From an uncultured Eubacteriaceae bacterium (GTDB taxonomy: Bacteria; Bacillota; Clostridia; Eubacteriales; Anaerofustaceae), in NCBI GenBank assembly GCA_947058225.1, contig CAMSGF010000039.1, positions 1-6,762 on the forward strand: a stretch of DNA of 6,762 bases, written 5' to 3'. Numbering within the stretch: position 1 is the first letter of the stretch; each line of letters starts with the position of its first letter. This document shows, one piece after another, positions 1-5,635 of this stretch. A program made the position numbers and the translations under genes. The notes below the pieces were generated by a model, which did not search any database, was not told the origin of the DNA, and saw only the letters and a list, made by a program, of their open reading frames with translations.

Positions 1-41
1 AGGGAGGATTTTGAAAATAAATTTTCAAAATCCTCCCTTTT
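1..41. terminator. Perfect long hairpin with T-run, probable intrinsic terminator
   Basis: Bases 1-18 (agggaggattttgaaaat) are exactly complementary to 21-38, leaving two bases between the arms (in practice a 17-bp stem with a 4-base loop). TTTT follows at 38-41, so on the plus strand it looks like a Rho-independent terminator for a gene left of the window. The left flank is missing, so bidirectional function cannot be judged. Because it lies on the first base of the window, the palindrome may extend further or could be a fold-back end; both are inference. Confidence 0.65.
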
Positions 42-48
42 AAAAGTT

Positions 49-93
49 CAGGCGAATAAAATTCGCCTGTCAGTGAAGTGCATCGCACTTCAC
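49..93. repeat. Two tandem perfect short hairpins (intergenic hairpin array)
   Basis: Two perfect inverted repeats sit three bases apart. In the first, caggcgaat (49-57) pairs with attcgcctg (61-69) around the loop aaa. In the second, gtgaagtgc (73-81) pairs with gcacttcac (85-93) around the loop atc. Each has a 9-bp stem and 3-base loop. Neither is followed by a T-run; a C-rich stretch (cccgccgcccctccc, 93-107) follows instead, unusually G+C-rich for this window. Regular stem size and spacing suggest a dispersed palindromic intergenic element or a structured RNA tail rather than terminators. Copy number elsewhere in the genome cannot be seen here. Confidence 0.55.
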
Positions 94-202
94 CCGCCGC
101 CCCTCCCGAAACTTCTCATCTTTTCTCCACATTTAGACACAAATATGAAAATTGGGCAAAAAAACACAATATCTTGATATTTTTTTCAAATAAATCTCTA
201 AA

Positions 203-248
203 TTCGACAATTATAGACAGAAGATATGATTAATATATTAAGTATAAA
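203..248 (+). promoter_or_regulatory. Putative promoter region with a Spo0A-box-like heptamer
   Basis: TTCGACA at 203-209 is the exact reverse complement of the Spo0A box TGTCGAA, about 60 bases upstream of a Spo0E-like gene. Promoter-like hexamers overlap or follow it: TCGACA (204-209) or TAGACA (214-219) as -35 candidates, with TATGAT (225-230), TATTAA (236-241) or TATAAA (243-248) as -10 candidates. No pair has both ideal hexamers and 17-bp spacing, so the exact promoter is not resolved. Spo0A control would make sense for a Spo0A-P phosphatase, but that is inference from a single heptamer. Confidence 0.3.
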
Positions 249-269
249 GTAGAAAAAGGAGAGAAAAGA

Positions 270-431
270 ATGAAAAAGGAAGAACTTTGTGATAATATTA
301 GTTATTTAAAAAAATTATTACACAAAAATTTAAAAAAGGATAATTCAAACTTAAAAAACGAAGATGTCATTTATTTGAGTTTAGTTTTAAACAGTATGCT
401 GAATAAATTTGAAATACGAAGTAAAAATTAA
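270..431 (+). CDS. Spo0E-like sporulation regulatory protein (aspartyl phosphatase family), 53 aa
   Basis: This short gene encodes 53 residues from ATG 270, preceded by a good ribosome binding site (aaaaggagag, 254-263) at normal spacing. The protein fits the Spo0E-like family: about 50 residues predicted as two antiparallel helices, with a first helix LCDNISYLKKLL (6-17), a turn, and a second helix DVIYLSLVLNSMLNKF (32-47). Known members dephosphorylate Spo0A-P in the cytoplasm and so delay sporulation. The family signature SQxLD is represented here by S37-L-V-L-N41: Ser and Leu are kept, but the Gln is Leu and the final Asp, needed for phosphatase activity in Bacillus Spo0E, is Asn. It may therefore be inactive, bind Spo0A without dephosphorylating it, or act on another partner. 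It stops 10 bases before the rplU -35 box with no terminator between, so read-through into rplU is possible. Family assignment is by pattern only. Confidence 0.7.
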   Translation: MKKEELCDNISYLKKLLHKNLKKDNSNLKNEDVIYLSLVLNSMLNKFEIRSKN

Positions 432-441
432 TATAAAATAA

Positions 442-470
442 TTGACAAAAAAATTAAACTATGCTATATT
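442..470 (+). promoter_or_regulatory. Strong sigma-A-type promoter for the rplU operon
   Basis: A perfect -35 TTGACA (442-447) and -10 TATATT (465-470) are separated by 17 bp, and TGC at 462-464 adds an extended -10 element. Transcription would start near 476-478. This is the best promoter in the window and the only clear one before the seven-gene operon. Confidence 0.85.
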
Positions 471-476
471 AACAGC

Positions 477-541
477 GTATGTATCCGCACGAGATAAGGT
501 TTTAAGTTGATTTATCACACCTTAGTAGGCGAGACAGGATA
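477..541 (+). ncRNA. Structured 5' leader of rplU, probable L21 leader
   Basis: About 80 untranslated bases separate the predicted transcription start from the rplU ATG. TATCC (482-486) can pair with GGATA (537-541) as a closing helix, and TAAGGT (495-500) with ACCTTA (519-524) as an internal hairpin. Position and architecture fit the L21 ribosomal-protein leader known from Firmicutes, thought to mediate feedback by L21 or a partner. The pairings were read by eye. No poly-T terminator is visible, so control would more likely be translational or by RNA stability. A covariance-model search would settle identity. Confidence 0.6.
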
Positions 542-556
542 GTGGAGGTAAGAAAT

Positions 557-889
557 ATGTACGCAGTAATCAGAACAGGCGGTAAACAATACCGCGTTCA
601 AAAGGGAGATATCATCAATGTAGAAAAGATAACTCCGAAAAGAAAAAACGCAAAAAAAATTACTTTTAGCGATATCTTGCTTGTAAAGGACAATGACGCA
701 ACAGTTGTCGGCAAGCCTATCGTAGAAGGATATGAAGTGGAAGGGAAAATCCTTGAACAAGGCAAATCTGAAAAAGTTATTGTATATAAATACAAGGCTA
801 AAAAAGATTACAGAAAAAAACAAGGACACAGACAACCTTTTACAAAAGTTGAAATTACGGCGGTAAAGAAAAGCAAAGCGGATGATTAA
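557..889 (+). CDS. rplU: 50S ribosomal protein L21
   Basis: L21 binds 23S rRNA in the large subunit. The 110-residue product has the family's N-terminal MYAVIRTGGKQYRVQKGD and the conserved C-terminal block YKYKAKKDYRKKQGHRQPFTKVEI, whose basic residues contact rRNA, and it has the usual family length. ATG 557 was chosen because GGAGG (544-548) lies 8 bases upstream; an in-frame GTG at 542 would add five residues (MEVRN), overlap that site, and give an N-terminus unlike other L21 proteins. It is the first gene of the operon, following a strong promoter and a structured leader. Its stop overlaps the prp start by 8 bases, suggesting translational coupling. Confidence 0.97.
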   Translation: MYAVIRTGGKQYRVQKGDIINVEKITPKRKNAKKITFSDILLVKDNDATVVGKPIVEGYEVEGKILEQGKSEKVIVYKYKAKKDYRKKQGHRQPFTKVEITAVKKSKADD

Positions 890-1208
890 TATTGCTTTTA
901 ATTTAAAAGATAACTTTATTAATAAGATTAAAATCACAGGTCATTCTGATTCATCTGAATTTGGAAAAGATATAATATGTGCGAGTATCTCATCTTTGAC
1001 TTTAAATATAATAAATGCATTGGAAGAATATGTTAATATAAAAACCAATGCGAAACTTGAAAGCGGATATACTTATTTTGAAATTCCAAAAGGAAATGAA
1101 ACACAAAATGTCCAATCTGATGCACTTGCAAAGGCATTTTTAATGAGCGTAGAAGGACTGGAGGATGAATATCCAAATTTCATAAAAGTAAAAATTACGG
1201 AGGAATAA
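882..1208 (+). CDS. prp: Ribosomal-processing cysteine protease Prp
   Basis: Prp removes the N-terminal extension of ribosomal protein L27 in Firmicutes and relatives, a step essential in Staphylococcus aureus. The 108-residue protein is of normal size for the family and carries both catalytic signatures: the His motif GHSD (His21) and the Cys motif DIICASIS (Cys33), with the typical intervening SSEFGKD segment. ATG 882 lies inside the end of rplU (8-base overlap, different frame). There is no strong ribosome binding site of its own, so translation probably depends on ribosomes finishing rplU. It lies directly between L21 and its substrate L27, the canonical arrangement. Formerly annotated as a YsxB-like or DUF464 protein. 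Confidence 0.95.
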   Translation: MINIAFNLKDNFINKIKITGHSDSSEFGKDIICASISSLTLNIINALEEYVNIKTNAKLESGYTYFEIPKGNETQNVQSDALAKAFLMSVEGLEDEYPNFIKVKITEE

Positions 1209-1210
1209 AC

Positions 1211-1510
1211 ATGATTAAATATAGTTTAGATAATTTACAATTATTCGCCCACAAAAAAGGGGTTGGTAGTTCAAAAAACGGTAGAGATTCACAGTCTAAA
1301 AGACTTGGAACAAAAAAAGGAGACGGACAAAACGTTTTGGCAGGTAATATTCTTGTAAGACAAAGAGGAACGAGAATTTATCCGGGACATAACGTAGGAA
1401 TCGGAGGAGATGACACATTGTTTGCCAAGATAGACGGTGTCGTTAAGTTTGAAAGACTTGGAAGAAATAAAAAACAAGTCAGTATTTATCCAAAAGAAAT
1501 GGCAAGATAA
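1211..1510 (+). CDS. rpmA: 50S ribosomal protein L27, with Prp-cleavable N-terminal extension
   Basis: L27 reaches the peptidyl-transferase centre through its N-terminal tail. The 99-residue precursor begins [17 protein letters not shown]; the motif LQLF before Ala13 matches the Prp cleavage site of Firmicutes L27 (LQ-aromatic-Phe/Ala), so the mature protein should start [15 protein letters not shown]. The core shows the family blocks [33 protein letters not shown] and [11 protein letters not shown]. Start ATG 1211 lies 7 bases after the sequence CGGAGGA (1197-1203) and 2 bases after the prp stop. The 12-residue extension is a few residues longer than the 9-residue one of S. aureus. A hairpin follows the gene. 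Confidence 0.97.
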   Translation: MIKYSLDNLQLFAHKKGVGSSKNGRDSQSKRLGTKKGDGQNVLAGNILVRQRGTRIYPGHNVGIGGDDTLFAKIDGVVKFERLGRNKKQVSIYPKEMAR

Positions 1511-1524
1511 AATAAACAGTTTAA

Positions 1525-1557
1525 AAACTCCACATAATAAATGTGGAGTTTAATTTT
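1525..1557 (+). terminator. Intra-operon hairpin between rpmA and obgE, probable (partial) terminator
   Basis: AAACTCCACAT (1525-1535) pairs perfectly with ATGTGGAGTTT (1541-1551): an 11-bp stem with loop aataa, followed by taatttt. The T-tract is interrupted by AA, so termination may be incomplete. No promoter is evident between it and obgE 17 bases downstream, so it most likely lowers obgE-yqeK expression relative to the ribosomal-protein genes, or marks an RNA processing or stability point. Confidence 0.65.
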
Positions 1558-1573
1558 ATGTAGAGGAAATAAT

Positions 1574-2857
1574 ATGTTTATAGATCAAGCGAAAATTTTT
1601 ATAAAAAGCGGAAAAGGCGGAGATGGAATAGTCGCCTTTAGGAGAGAAAAATATGTTCCGGACGGCGGACCAAACGGAGGAGACGGCGGAAAGGGAGGAG
1701 ATGTCATTTTCAGGGCAAAGGATAATATAAATACCCTTGAGCCTTTTAGATACAAAAGAAAGTATCAGGCAAAGGACGGCAAAAACGGCGGGCCGAATAA
1801 TATGAGCGGCAAGGACGGAGAGGATATCGTAATTGATGTGCCTGTTGGAACAGTTATTTTTGATAATACAAGCGGTAGGCTCATTTGTGATATGACTGAA
1901 GAGAATAAACAGTTTACCGTCTTAGAAGGTGGCAGAGGAGGCAGAGGGAATCAACACTTTGCGACACCTACAAGAAGAGCACCTAAGTTTGCAAAGCCGG
2001 GAGATGAGGCGGAGGAGCTGGAAATACTGTTGGAGCTTAAAATCATAGCAGATGTGGGGCTTATAGGCTTTCCAAACGTCGGCAAGTCTACATTTCTTTC
2101 AAAAGTCACTAATGCGAAACCAAAGATAGCTAATTATCACTTTACGACCCTAACGCCTAACCTTGGCATTGTAAAATATAAAAACAGTGAGGAGTTTGTT
2201 CTTGCGGATATTCCGGGATTGATAGAAGGGGCAAGTAAAGGACAGGGATTAGGACATCAATTCCTTCGCCACGTTGAAAGGACAAGGCTTCTCGTTCATG
2301 TGGTGGATATAAGCGGAATTGAGGGAAGAGAGCCTAAAAAAGATTTTGAAATTATAAATGATGAGATTGAAAATTATTCAAAAAAACTCTCAGAAAGAAA
2401 GCAAATTGTACTTTTAAATAAAATTGATTTAATAAGTGAAGAGAAAAGAGAAAAAAAAGTAGAAGAATTAAAAACTTATTTTGAAAATAAGGGATTTTAT
2501 ACATTTGCCATAAGTGCTGCTACAAAAGAAGGAATCGATAAAGCGTTAAACTGTATAATAAATACTCTTCCTACGATAGAAAAAACACCTTTATTTTTCA
2601 CAAGTGAAGAAAAGATTATATATTCTCCAAAAGAAGAAAAAGAATATGAAATAAGCGTTCAAAAGGGCAAGTATATAGTAGAAGGTAAGATGATGAGGAG
2701 GCTTGTCAACAGTGTGAATTTGGCTGATTACGAGTCCAGTATGTATTTTCAAAAAGTTCTTAGAAACAAAGGTATATTTAAGGAACTTGAGGAAATGGGT
2801 ATAAATGAAGGCGACAGTGTATCAATAGAGGGATATGAATTTGAATACTTTAGATAA
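1574..2857 (+). CDS. obgE: GTPase Obg (50S assembly, stress and growth control)
   Basis: Obg is an essential GTPase that binds the 50S subunit late in assembly. The 427-residue protein has three domains in order: a glycine-rich Obg fold (about 1-158, with GKGGDG, PDGGPNGGDGGKGGDV and GGRGGRGN), the G domain (about 159-335), and a C-terminal OCT domain (about 345-425) as in Gram-positive Obg. G motifs visible are G1 GFPNVGKS (165-172), switch TT (191-192), G3 DIPG (212-215), G4 NKID (282-285) and G5 SAA (314-316). ATG 1574 is preferred, with AGAGGA (1562-1567) as ribosome binding site; an in-frame ATG at 1541 would add 11 residues but lies inside the terminator-like stem and has no such site. 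It has the usual neighbours rpmA and yhbY. Confidence 0.97.
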   Translation: MFIDQAKIFIKSGKGGDGIVAFRREKYVPDGGPNGGDGGKGGDVIFRAKDNINTLEPFRYKRKYQAKDGKNGGPNNMSGKDGEDIVIDVPVGTVIFDNTSGRLICDMTEENKQFTVLEGGRGGRGNQHFATPTRRAPKFAKPGDEAEELEILLELKIIADVGLIGFPNVGKSTFLSKVTNAKPKIANYHFTTLTPNLGIVKYKNSEEFVLADIPGLIEGASKGQGLGHQFLRHVERTRLLVHVVDISGIEGREPKKDFEIINDEIENYSKKLSERKQIVLLNKIDLISEEKREKKVEELKTYFENKGFYTFAISAATKEGIDKALNCIINTLPTIEKTPLFFTSEEKIIYSPKEEKEYEISVQKGKYIVEGKMMRRLVNSVNLADYESSMYFQKVLRNKGIFKELEEMGINEGDSVSIEGYEFEYFR

Positions 2858-2869
2858 GAGGAGAATATT

Positions 2870-3157
2870 ATGTTAAATAGTAAACAACGAAAGTATCTTA
2901 GAAGTAAGGTAGCGTTAATGAAAGATATAATTCACATAGGAAAAGACGGCTTAAGCGAAAATATAGCAAAACAGGCTGATGATGCCCTTGAGAAGAGAGA
3001 GCTTATAAAAGGGAAAATACAACAAAACTCTTTAGTCGATGTAAAAGAGGCAGCTTCCTTTTTATCTGAAAAGGCAAATTGTGAGATTGTATGCACGATA
3101 GGGAATAAATTTGTGTTATATAGAAAAAATGATGATAAGAATATTTATAATTTATAG
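2870..3157 (+). CDS. yhbY: YhbY/CRS1-YhbY-domain RNA-binding protein (50S assembly factor)
   Basis: This small single-domain RNA-binding protein of the CRM (CRS1-YhbY) family associates with pre-50S particles. At 95 residues it matches the usual bacterial length. Family features are the N-terminal LNSKQRKYLRSKV, the HIGKDGLSENI loop (22-32, GxxG-like), the RELIKGKI strand (43-50), and IGNKFVLYR (77-85), which closes the domain. The ATG follows a GAGGAGA site (2858-2864) and starts 12 bases after obgE, so it is co-transcribed. In Bacillus the orthologue is yqeI. The family is firm; the precise assembly step is known only in general terms. Confidence 0.93.
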   Translation: MLNSKQRKYLRSKVALMKDIIHIGKDGLSENIAKQADDALEKRELIKGKIQQNSLVDVKEAASFLSEKANCEIVCTIGNKFVLYRKNDDKNIYNL

Positions 3158-3166
3158 GTAATTGAA

Positions 3167-3748
3167 ATGAAAGTAGGTTATTTAGGCGGCAGTTTTAACC
3201 CTATTCACAATGCACACATTACCCTTGCGTTAAAAGCGATGGAAGAATGTAATTTGGATAAGGTAATCTTTATGCCAACGGGAATCAACCCCCTTAAAAA
3301 AAAGAATAATATTGCACCTAAGCATAGACTTAATATGGTAAAAGTTGCTTTGGAGAAATATCCTTTTTTTGATGTGTGTGATTATGAATTAAAATCAAAT
3401 CAAATTTGTTACACAATTGATACAATTAATTATTTACAAAATAAATTTTCTGATTTATACTTTATAGGAGGGGCAGATTTATTGTTTGAAATAAACAGGT
3501 GGAAAGAATACGATACATTGCTTAAAAAGATTCCTTTTATAATAGCAAACAGACCTCCGCATACGAAAAATGAAACGAAGAGGAAGGTTAAAGAGTTAGA
3601 GGAGAAATTTGATGCAAAGATACATCTGTTAAAAAATTTTGAAATCAGTGATATTTCTTCGACTGATTTAAGAAGCAAATTAAACGAGAACCTAATCCCC
3701 AAAGAAACAATACAATATATAACAGACAACAAATTATATATAAATTAA
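3167..3748 (+). CDS. nadD: Nicotinate-nucleotide adenylyltransferase NadD
   Basis: NadD transfers AMP from ATP to nicotinate mononucleotide, giving deamido-NAD, the penultimate step of NAD synthesis in the cytoplasm. The 193-residue protein is a normal-length Rossmann-like nucleotidyltransferase. It shows the N-terminal motif GGSFNPIHNAH (7-17) with catalytic His14 and His17, substrate-binding segments FMPTGINPLK (35-44) and FIGGADLL (99-106), Trp112, and the C-terminal ATP-binding ISSTDLR (163-169). The Asp usual after Phe in GGTFDPIH is Asn11 here, an accepted variation. ATG 3167 is 9 bases after yhbY, with only a weak AGGT (3156-3159) as ribosome binding site, so coupling is likely. Confidence 0.95.
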   Translation: MKVGYLGGSFNPIHNAHITLALKAMEECNLDKVIFMPTGINPLKKKNNIAPKHRLNMVKVALEKYPFFDVCDYELKSNQICYTIDTINYLQNKFSDLYFIGGADLLFEINRWKEYDTLLKKIPFIIANRPPHTKNETKRKVKELEEKFDAKIHLLKNFEISDISSTDLRSKLNENLIPKETIQYITDNKLYIN

Positions 3749-3758
3749 GGAGAATACT

Positions 3759-4334
3759 ATGAACGAATATGTAAAGATAAGACAACAGTTAAAAGCTATG
3801 CTAAGTCCAAGCAGATATGAACATACACTATCCACTCAAAAAGAGGCTATTAAACTTGCAAACCAAAACGGTGTCAATGAAAACAAAGCTTCTCTTGCAG
3901 CATTGCTGCACGACTGTGCGAAGAATATGGATACTGATGAAATGGTAGAATATATAACTATGGAGAGAATGCGTATAGATGAAATAACAATGTTAAACCC
4001 ATCTCTTCTTCACGCAATGGCAGGGAAAGTTATCGCAAGGTATAAATTCGGCGTTACGGACGAAGATATATTAGGCGCTATTGAATTTCATACGACAGGA
4101 AAGCCCAACATGACAAAGCTTCAAAAGATAATTTTTTTAGCTGATGTAATAGAAGAGACAAGGCATTATGACGGCGTTGAAGAAATACGTGAAATTGCAT
4201 ATAAGGATATGGATAAGGCGATTGTAAAAAGTCTGGACAGAATAATCTCCTTTATACTAAATGAAAATAAATTGCTTCACCCAAATACGATTCAGGCGAG
4301 AAATTATCTCATAATAAGGGAGCTTGAAAAATAA
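3759..4334 (+). CDS. yqeK: HD-domain hydrolase YqeK, probable symmetrical Ap4A hydrolase
   Basis: YqeK proteins are metal-dependent HD-domain phosphohydrolases; characterised Gram-positive members split diadenosine tetraphosphate (Ap4A) symmetrically into two ADP, removing a stress-linked dinucleotide. The 191-residue protein has the expected metal ligands: His22 (RYEHT), His51-Asp52 (LLHDCAK), His85 (LLHAMAG), His111 (EFHTTGKPNM) and Asp129 (FLADVIEETR). AAGGAGA (3747-3753) precedes the ATG. It is the last gene of the operon, ending 7 bases before an intrinsic terminator. In many Firmicutes rsfS (yqeL) follows; it does not here. Older annotations call it a nicotinate-nucleotide adenylyltransferase-associated hydrolase because of its fixed neighbourhood with nadD. 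Confidence 0.93.
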   Translation: MNEYVKIRQQLKAMLSPSRYEHTLSTQKEAIKLANQNGVNENKASLAALLHDCAKNMDTDEMVEYITMERMRIDEITMLNPSLLHAMAGKVIARYKFGVTDEDILGAIEFHTTGKPNMTKLQKIIFLADVIEETRHYDGVEEIREIAYKDMDKAIVKSLDRIISFILNENKLLHPNTIQARNYLIIRELEK

Positions 4335-4341
4335 TAATTTT

Positions 4342-4368
4342 AAAGACTGCTATTTGGCAGTCTTTTTT
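4342..4368 (+). terminator. Intrinsic terminator of the rplU-yqeK operon
   Basis: AAAGACTGC (4342-4350) pairs perfectly with GCAGTCTTT (4357-4365) around loop tatttg, and the T-run continues as TTTTTT (4363-4368). It starts 7 bases after the yqeK stop. About 75 A/T-rich bases with no recognisable gene separate it from the opposing terminator. Confidence 0.9.
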
Positions 4369-4443
4369 ATGTGCTTTATATTTAAATATACTCTATTATA
4401 TAATATCAATTTGTTCTTGTTAATAAAAATAAACTTTATAAAT

Positions 4444-4472
4444 AAAAAAAGAGTACGTATGTACCCTTTTTT
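4444..4472 (-). terminator. Intrinsic terminator of dnaK-dnaJ
   Basis: Read on the minus strand, AAAAAAGGGTAC pairs with GTACTCTTTTTT around loop atac, with one G-U pair and a following T-run. On the plus strand the same position is an A-C mismatch, so the hairpin is better in the dnaJ direction, although a T-run exists on both sides. The stem begins inside the dnaJ stop codon (4471-4473). Confidence 0.8.
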
Positions 4473-5607
4473 AATTGAATGTATCTCTAACCTTATCCCA
4501 GAAACTTTTTGATTGATTATTGTTATCGCTTTTTGATAGCTTGGCAAATTCCTGCAGCGTTTTCTTTTGTGCGTTTGAAAGTTTTGTTGGAACTTCCACC
4601 TTAACCTTGACAAACTGGCTTCCCTTTCCAAACCCATTTGGATTTGAAACGCCCTTGTTTTTAAGTTTAAATATCTGTCCCGTTTGTGTCCCTTCAGGAA
4701 TTTTCAATTTAACTTTTCCATCGATTGTCGGAACTTCTATATCGTCCCCAAGAGCTGCCTGAACAAAGGTAAGCGGAACTTCAAGGAAAATATCATTTCC
4801 TTCTCTCGTAAATAACTGATGTTTTTTCACAGTTATATAAATATAAACATCTCCGCTTCTTCCTCCGTTACTTCCTGCCTCTCCTTCACCCTTTAGGGGA
4901 AGAACAAATCCGTCATCCACACCTTCCGGGATATTTATCGTGATAGTCCTTTGCTTAAATACATAACCCGTTCCCTTACATTCCGAACACGCATTTTTTA
5001 TGGTCTTTCCGCTTCCTCCGCACACATCGCAGGTCTTAATGGTTTCAACCATTCCGAAAAGACTTTTCTGTCTGACCCTGACCTGTCCGCTGCCACCGCA
5101 CTTTTCACAGGTTTTTATATCCGATTCGCTCTTTGCCCCGCTTCCGTCACATTCGGGGCATCTTTCTTTTCTCTTTAGTCTTATTTCTTTTTTTGTTCCA
5201 AAAACTGCTTCTTCAAATGATAATGTAATATCTACTCTTAAATCTCTGCCTTTTTTTGGAGCGGTCCTGTTTTGAGAGGACGAGAATCCGCCTGAAAACA
5301 TATTTCCGAAAATATCCGAAAATACATCTTCAAAGCCTCCTCCCCCAAACCCTCCAAAACCTCCGGCATTGAAGTTTGGGTCTGTTCCGGCATGTCCGAA
5401 TTGGTCATATCTACTCTTCTTATCGGGATTTGATAAGACTTCGTATGCTTCGTTTGCCTCTTTAAACTTTTCTTCTGCCTCTTTATCTCCCGGATTTCTG
5501 TCAGGGTGATATTTCATAGCAAGTTTTCTATATGCTTTTTTTATATCATCGGCACCGGCATTTTTATCAACACCCAAAACCTCATAATAATCTCGTTTTT
5601 CTGCCAT
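4471..5607 (-). CDS. dnaJ: Chaperone protein DnaJ (Hsp40)
   Basis: DnaJ delivers unfolded clients to DnaK and stimulates its ATPase. The 378-residue protein is a complete type I (class A) Hsp40: J domain (about 5-70) with the essential HPD at 34-36; a Gly/Phe-rich linker (about 71-115); a zinc domain with four CxxCxGxG repeats (Cys150/153, 167/170, 193/196, 207/210); and the C-terminal client-binding domains ending near 342, then a short variable tail. All eight zinc Cys are present. The start at 5607 ([13 protein letters not shown]) follows a ribosome binding site AAGGAGT (5619-5625, minus strand). It lies 28 bases after dnaK in the same orientation, the usual pair, and ends in its own terminator facing the rplU operon. 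Confidence 0.97.
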   Translation of the reverse strand: MAEKRDYYEVLGVDKNAGADDIKKAYRKLAMKYHPDRNPGDKEAEEKFKEANEAYEVLSNPDKKSRYDQFGHAGTDPNFNAGGFGGFGGGGFEDVFSDIFGNMFSGGFSSSQNRTAPKKGRDLRVDITLSFEEAVFGTKKEIRLKRKERCPECDGSGAKSESDIKTCEKCGGSGQVRVRQKSLFGMVETIKTCDVCGGSGKTIKNACSECKGTGYVFKQRTITINIPEGVDDGFVLPLKGEGEAGSNGGRSGDVYIYITVKKHQLFTREGNDIFLEVPLTFVQAALGDDIEVPTIDGKVKLKIPEGTQTGQIFKLKNKGVSNPNGFGKGSQFVKVKVEVPTKLSNAQKKTLQEFAKLSKSDNNNQSKSFWDKVRDTFN

Positions 5608-5635
5608 ATTTTATTTCTACTCCTTATTAATAGGA

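Noticed and set aside
168..187. Small inverted repeat aatatc/gatatt followed by T's as a terminator
   Set aside because: It has a 6-bp all-but-A/T stem with a 2-base gap, too weak to distinguish from chance in A/T-rich intergenic DNA.
542..556. GTG start that would extend L21 by five residues
   Set aside because: It overlaps the ribosome binding site GGAGG and would give an N-terminus unlike other L21 proteins, which start MYA.
515..937. 140-codon open frame on the minus strand across rplU
   Set aside because: It lies entirely opposite rplU, its promoter leader and the start of prp, has a low-complexity Phe/Ser-rich product, and has no family resemblance.
1541..1573. ATG start that would extend Obg by 11 residues
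   Set aside because: It falls in the right arm of the terminator-like stem and has no ribosome binding site; ATG 1574 has AGAGGA at good spacing and the conserved MFIDQAKI start.
3430..3732. 100-codon minus-strand open frame opposite nadD
   Set aside because: It is a shadow of the well-supported nadD gene, with no recognisable domain.
4369..4443. A/T-rich spacer as a possible small RNA or promoter region
   Set aside because: It contains no paired promoter hexamers or stable stem; it looks like simple spacer between convergent terminators.
4324..4512. 62-codon plus-strand frame after yqeK
   Set aside because: It runs through two terminator hairpins and into the dnaJ 3' end, with an A/T-rich hydrophobic composition typical of non-coding DNA and no ribosome binding site.
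4520..5275. Several plus-strand open frames opposite dnaJ
   Set aside because: They are antisense shadows; the Cys/Gly codon pattern of the dnaJ zinc repeats keeps the opposite frames open.
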